Assembly (NCBI GenBank): GCA_030621995.1
Contig: JAUXGP010000125.1
Span: 1 to 5,618 of the forward strand
Length of the DNA: 5,618 nt
Source of the DNA: Psychrilyobacter sp.
Lineage (GTDB): Bacteria; Fusobacteriota; Fusobacteriia; Fusobacteriales; Fusobacteriaceae
Direction: 5' to 3'
A program made the position numbers and the translations under genes. The notes beneath the pieces were generated by a model. The model saw only the letters and a program-made list of their open reading frames with translations. It ran no database searches and was not told the origin of the DNA. Positions 4,678-5,618 of this stretch are shown here, piece after piece. Position 1 is the first letter of the stretch, and each line of letters starts with the position of its first letter.

Positions 4678-5482
4678 ATATGCTTTAATTGGAGAGAAAT
4701 TAGGACATAGTTATTCTCCTGCAATCCATAATATGGTATTTGAAAAATTGGAGATAGATGGAGAGTATTCATTGATAGAAGTAGCTCATGATAATTTGAT
4801 AGAAGTGGTAAAAAATTTAAGGGGTGGATACTTGTCGGGTATAAATATAACTATCCCCTACAAGACAGATATTATGGAGTATTTAGATGAAATATCTGAG
4901 GAAGCCAGGCAGATAGGAGCAGTTAATACTGTGATTTCTAGAGGCGGGAGATTAACAGGATACAACACAGATTACTATGGATTTAAGATGATAATATCTA
5001 AATTAAACTTAGAAATAAAAAATAAAAAAAACTTTATCTGTGGTGCGGGAGGATCAGCCAGAGCTGTGATTAAATGTTTAGATGATTTAGGGGGAAAAAA
5101 TTACTTAGTCACTAGAGATGTAAAAAAAGCCAGGGTTAATTTTCAAAACTTTAAAACTTTAAATATTATCTCCTACGATGAATTGAAGAATATATCTGAG
5201 AAAAATTTAATAGTTAATTGTACTCCCTGTGGTATGCATCCAAATATAGAATGTAGTATAATAAATACAGAGGGAAAAAAAGAATATCAGGCTGGGATCG
5301 ACCTTATCTATAACCCTCAAAAAACTAGATTTTTAGAGGGATTTGAAGTAGGAGAGAATGGACTCTTGATGCTGATAGGGCAGGCTATAAAAGCAGAGGA
5401 AATATGGCAGGAAAGAGAAATATCAGAGAATGATACGCAGGAAATATATGAAAAAATAAAGGAATTGGTGTATAAAAAATAA
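4667..5482 (+). CDS. aroE: Shikimate dehydrogenase (NADP-type)
   Basis: Reduces 3-dehydroshikimate to shikimate. 271 residues, typical for AroE (about 270-280). Substrate-binding half: GEKLGHSYSPAIHN (9-22, Ser15 and Ser17), NITIPYK (60-66, catalytic Lys66), GAVNTV (84-89) and GYNTDYYGF (98-106, catalytic Asp102). Cofactor half: GAGGSARAV (126-134) and TRDVKKA (149-155), where NADP enzymes usually have NRTxxKA; the phosphate-contacting Arg150 is kept, with Asp in place of Thr. Then NCTPCGM (184-190), DLIYNPQKT (212-220) and NGLLMLIGQA (231-240) with the closing EEIW. The start ATG overlaps the pheA end by 11 nt, so the two are almost certainly one transcript. A start at TTG 4658 would add three residues but lacks a spaced ribosome binding site. 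The next gene follows after 14 nt. Confidence 0.96.
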   Translation: MKNKYALIGEKLGHSYSPAIHNMVFEKLEIDGEYSLIEVAHDNLIEVVKNLRGGYLSGINITIPYKTDIMEYLDEISEEARQIGAVNTVISRGGRLTGYNTDYYGFKMIISKLNLEIKNKKNFICGAGGSARAVIKCLDDLGGKNYLVTRDVKKARVNFQNFKTLNIISYDELKNISEKNLIVNCTPCGMHPNIECSIINTEGKKEYQAGIDLIYNPQKTRFLEGFEVGENGLLMLIGQAIKAEEIWQEREISENDTQEIYEKIKELVYKK

Positions 5483-5486
5483 AAAA

Positions 5487-5493
5487 AGGAGGG
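5487..5493 (+). promoter_or_regulatory. Ribosome binding site of the downstream aminotransferase
   Basis: AGGAGGG, directly after the aroE stop and 3-4 nt before ATG at 5497. It is a strong site with short spacing and fixes the start. Confidence 0.85.
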
Positions 5494-5496
5494 AAG

Positions 5497-5618
5497 ATGG
5501 GAATATTAGCTAAAAGATCGGAAGATAAAAATATTGTAGATACGGTGTTTACCATGGTAAAAAAAGCCAGTGATGCCAAGGTTAAGTATGGGGAAGAAAA
5601 CGTAGTGGATGTAACAAT
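5497..5618 (+). CDS. Probable PLP-dependent class I/II aminotransferase, N-terminus only
   Basis: The first 40 codons plus two bases of a gene that runs off the window. The start is ATG with AGGAGGG just upstream, 14 nt after aroE, so it is probably in the same operon. The visible protein begins MGILAKRSEDKNIVDTVFTM and continues to KYGEENVVDVT. A short lead, an amphipathic helix and then (Y)GxENVVDxT resembles the opening of fold-type I aminotransferases of clostridial and fusobacterial type, whose next residues would form the substrate-binding glycine region. No catalytic residue (the PLP lysine lies much further on) can be seen. By context it could aminate phenylpyruvate or 4-hydroxyphenylpyruvate, but specificity is inference. 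The coding frame is sure; the family call is moderate. Confidence 0.6.
   Translation, partial: MGILAKRSEDKNIVDTVFTMVKKASDAKVKYGEENVVDVT

Overview
This AT-rich window (about two thirds A+T by eye) carries a single-strand run of aromatic amino acid biosynthesis genes, all on the + strand: the end of aroB, then complete aroA, aroC, pheA and aroE, and the first 40 codons of a probable PLP-dependent aminotransferase. The purine-rich coding strand, strong AGGAGG-type ribosome binding sites and protein variants such as EPSP synthase with CGESGST and chorismate synthase with GGGHFSGRLTAP point to a low-GC anaerobe. My best guess is Fusobacteriota (Ilyobacter/Propionigenium/Psychrilyobacter-like), with Clostridia as the alternative. 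This is from recall of family style, not a search.

Layout: 1-705 aroB (N-terminus outside the window); 706-822 spacer with a small hairpin and a weak terminator-like element; 823-2097 aroA; 2098-2322 spacer with a 19-nt repeat unit, a CTCTTT/AAAGAG hairpin, a 15-bp hairpin and a perfect 32-bp AT palindrome; 2323-3396 aroC; 3397-3603 spacer with a second copy of the repeat unit, two more CTCTTT/AAAGAG hairpins and a related AT palindrome; 3604-4677 pheA; 4667-5482 aroE, overlapping pheA by 11 nt; 5497-5618 aminotransferase start, 14 nt after aroE.

Function: AroB makes 3-dehydroquinate, AroE reduces 3-dehydroshikimate to shikimate, AroA makes EPSP, AroC makes chorismate, and the bifunctional PheA (chorismate mutase, prephenate dehydratase and ACT domain) takes chorismate to phenylpyruvate. 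The aminotransferase could complete phenylalanine synthesis. DAHP synthase, 3-dehydroquinase, shikimate kinase and a TyrA enzyme are not in the window.

The genes themselves are conventional. The points that deserve a second look are the pheA start, where the best-placed ribosome binding site faces an ATT codon and no ATG/GTG exists in frame, and the two structured, repeat-bearing spacers on either side of aroC. I see no evidence for an undescribed multi-gene system.
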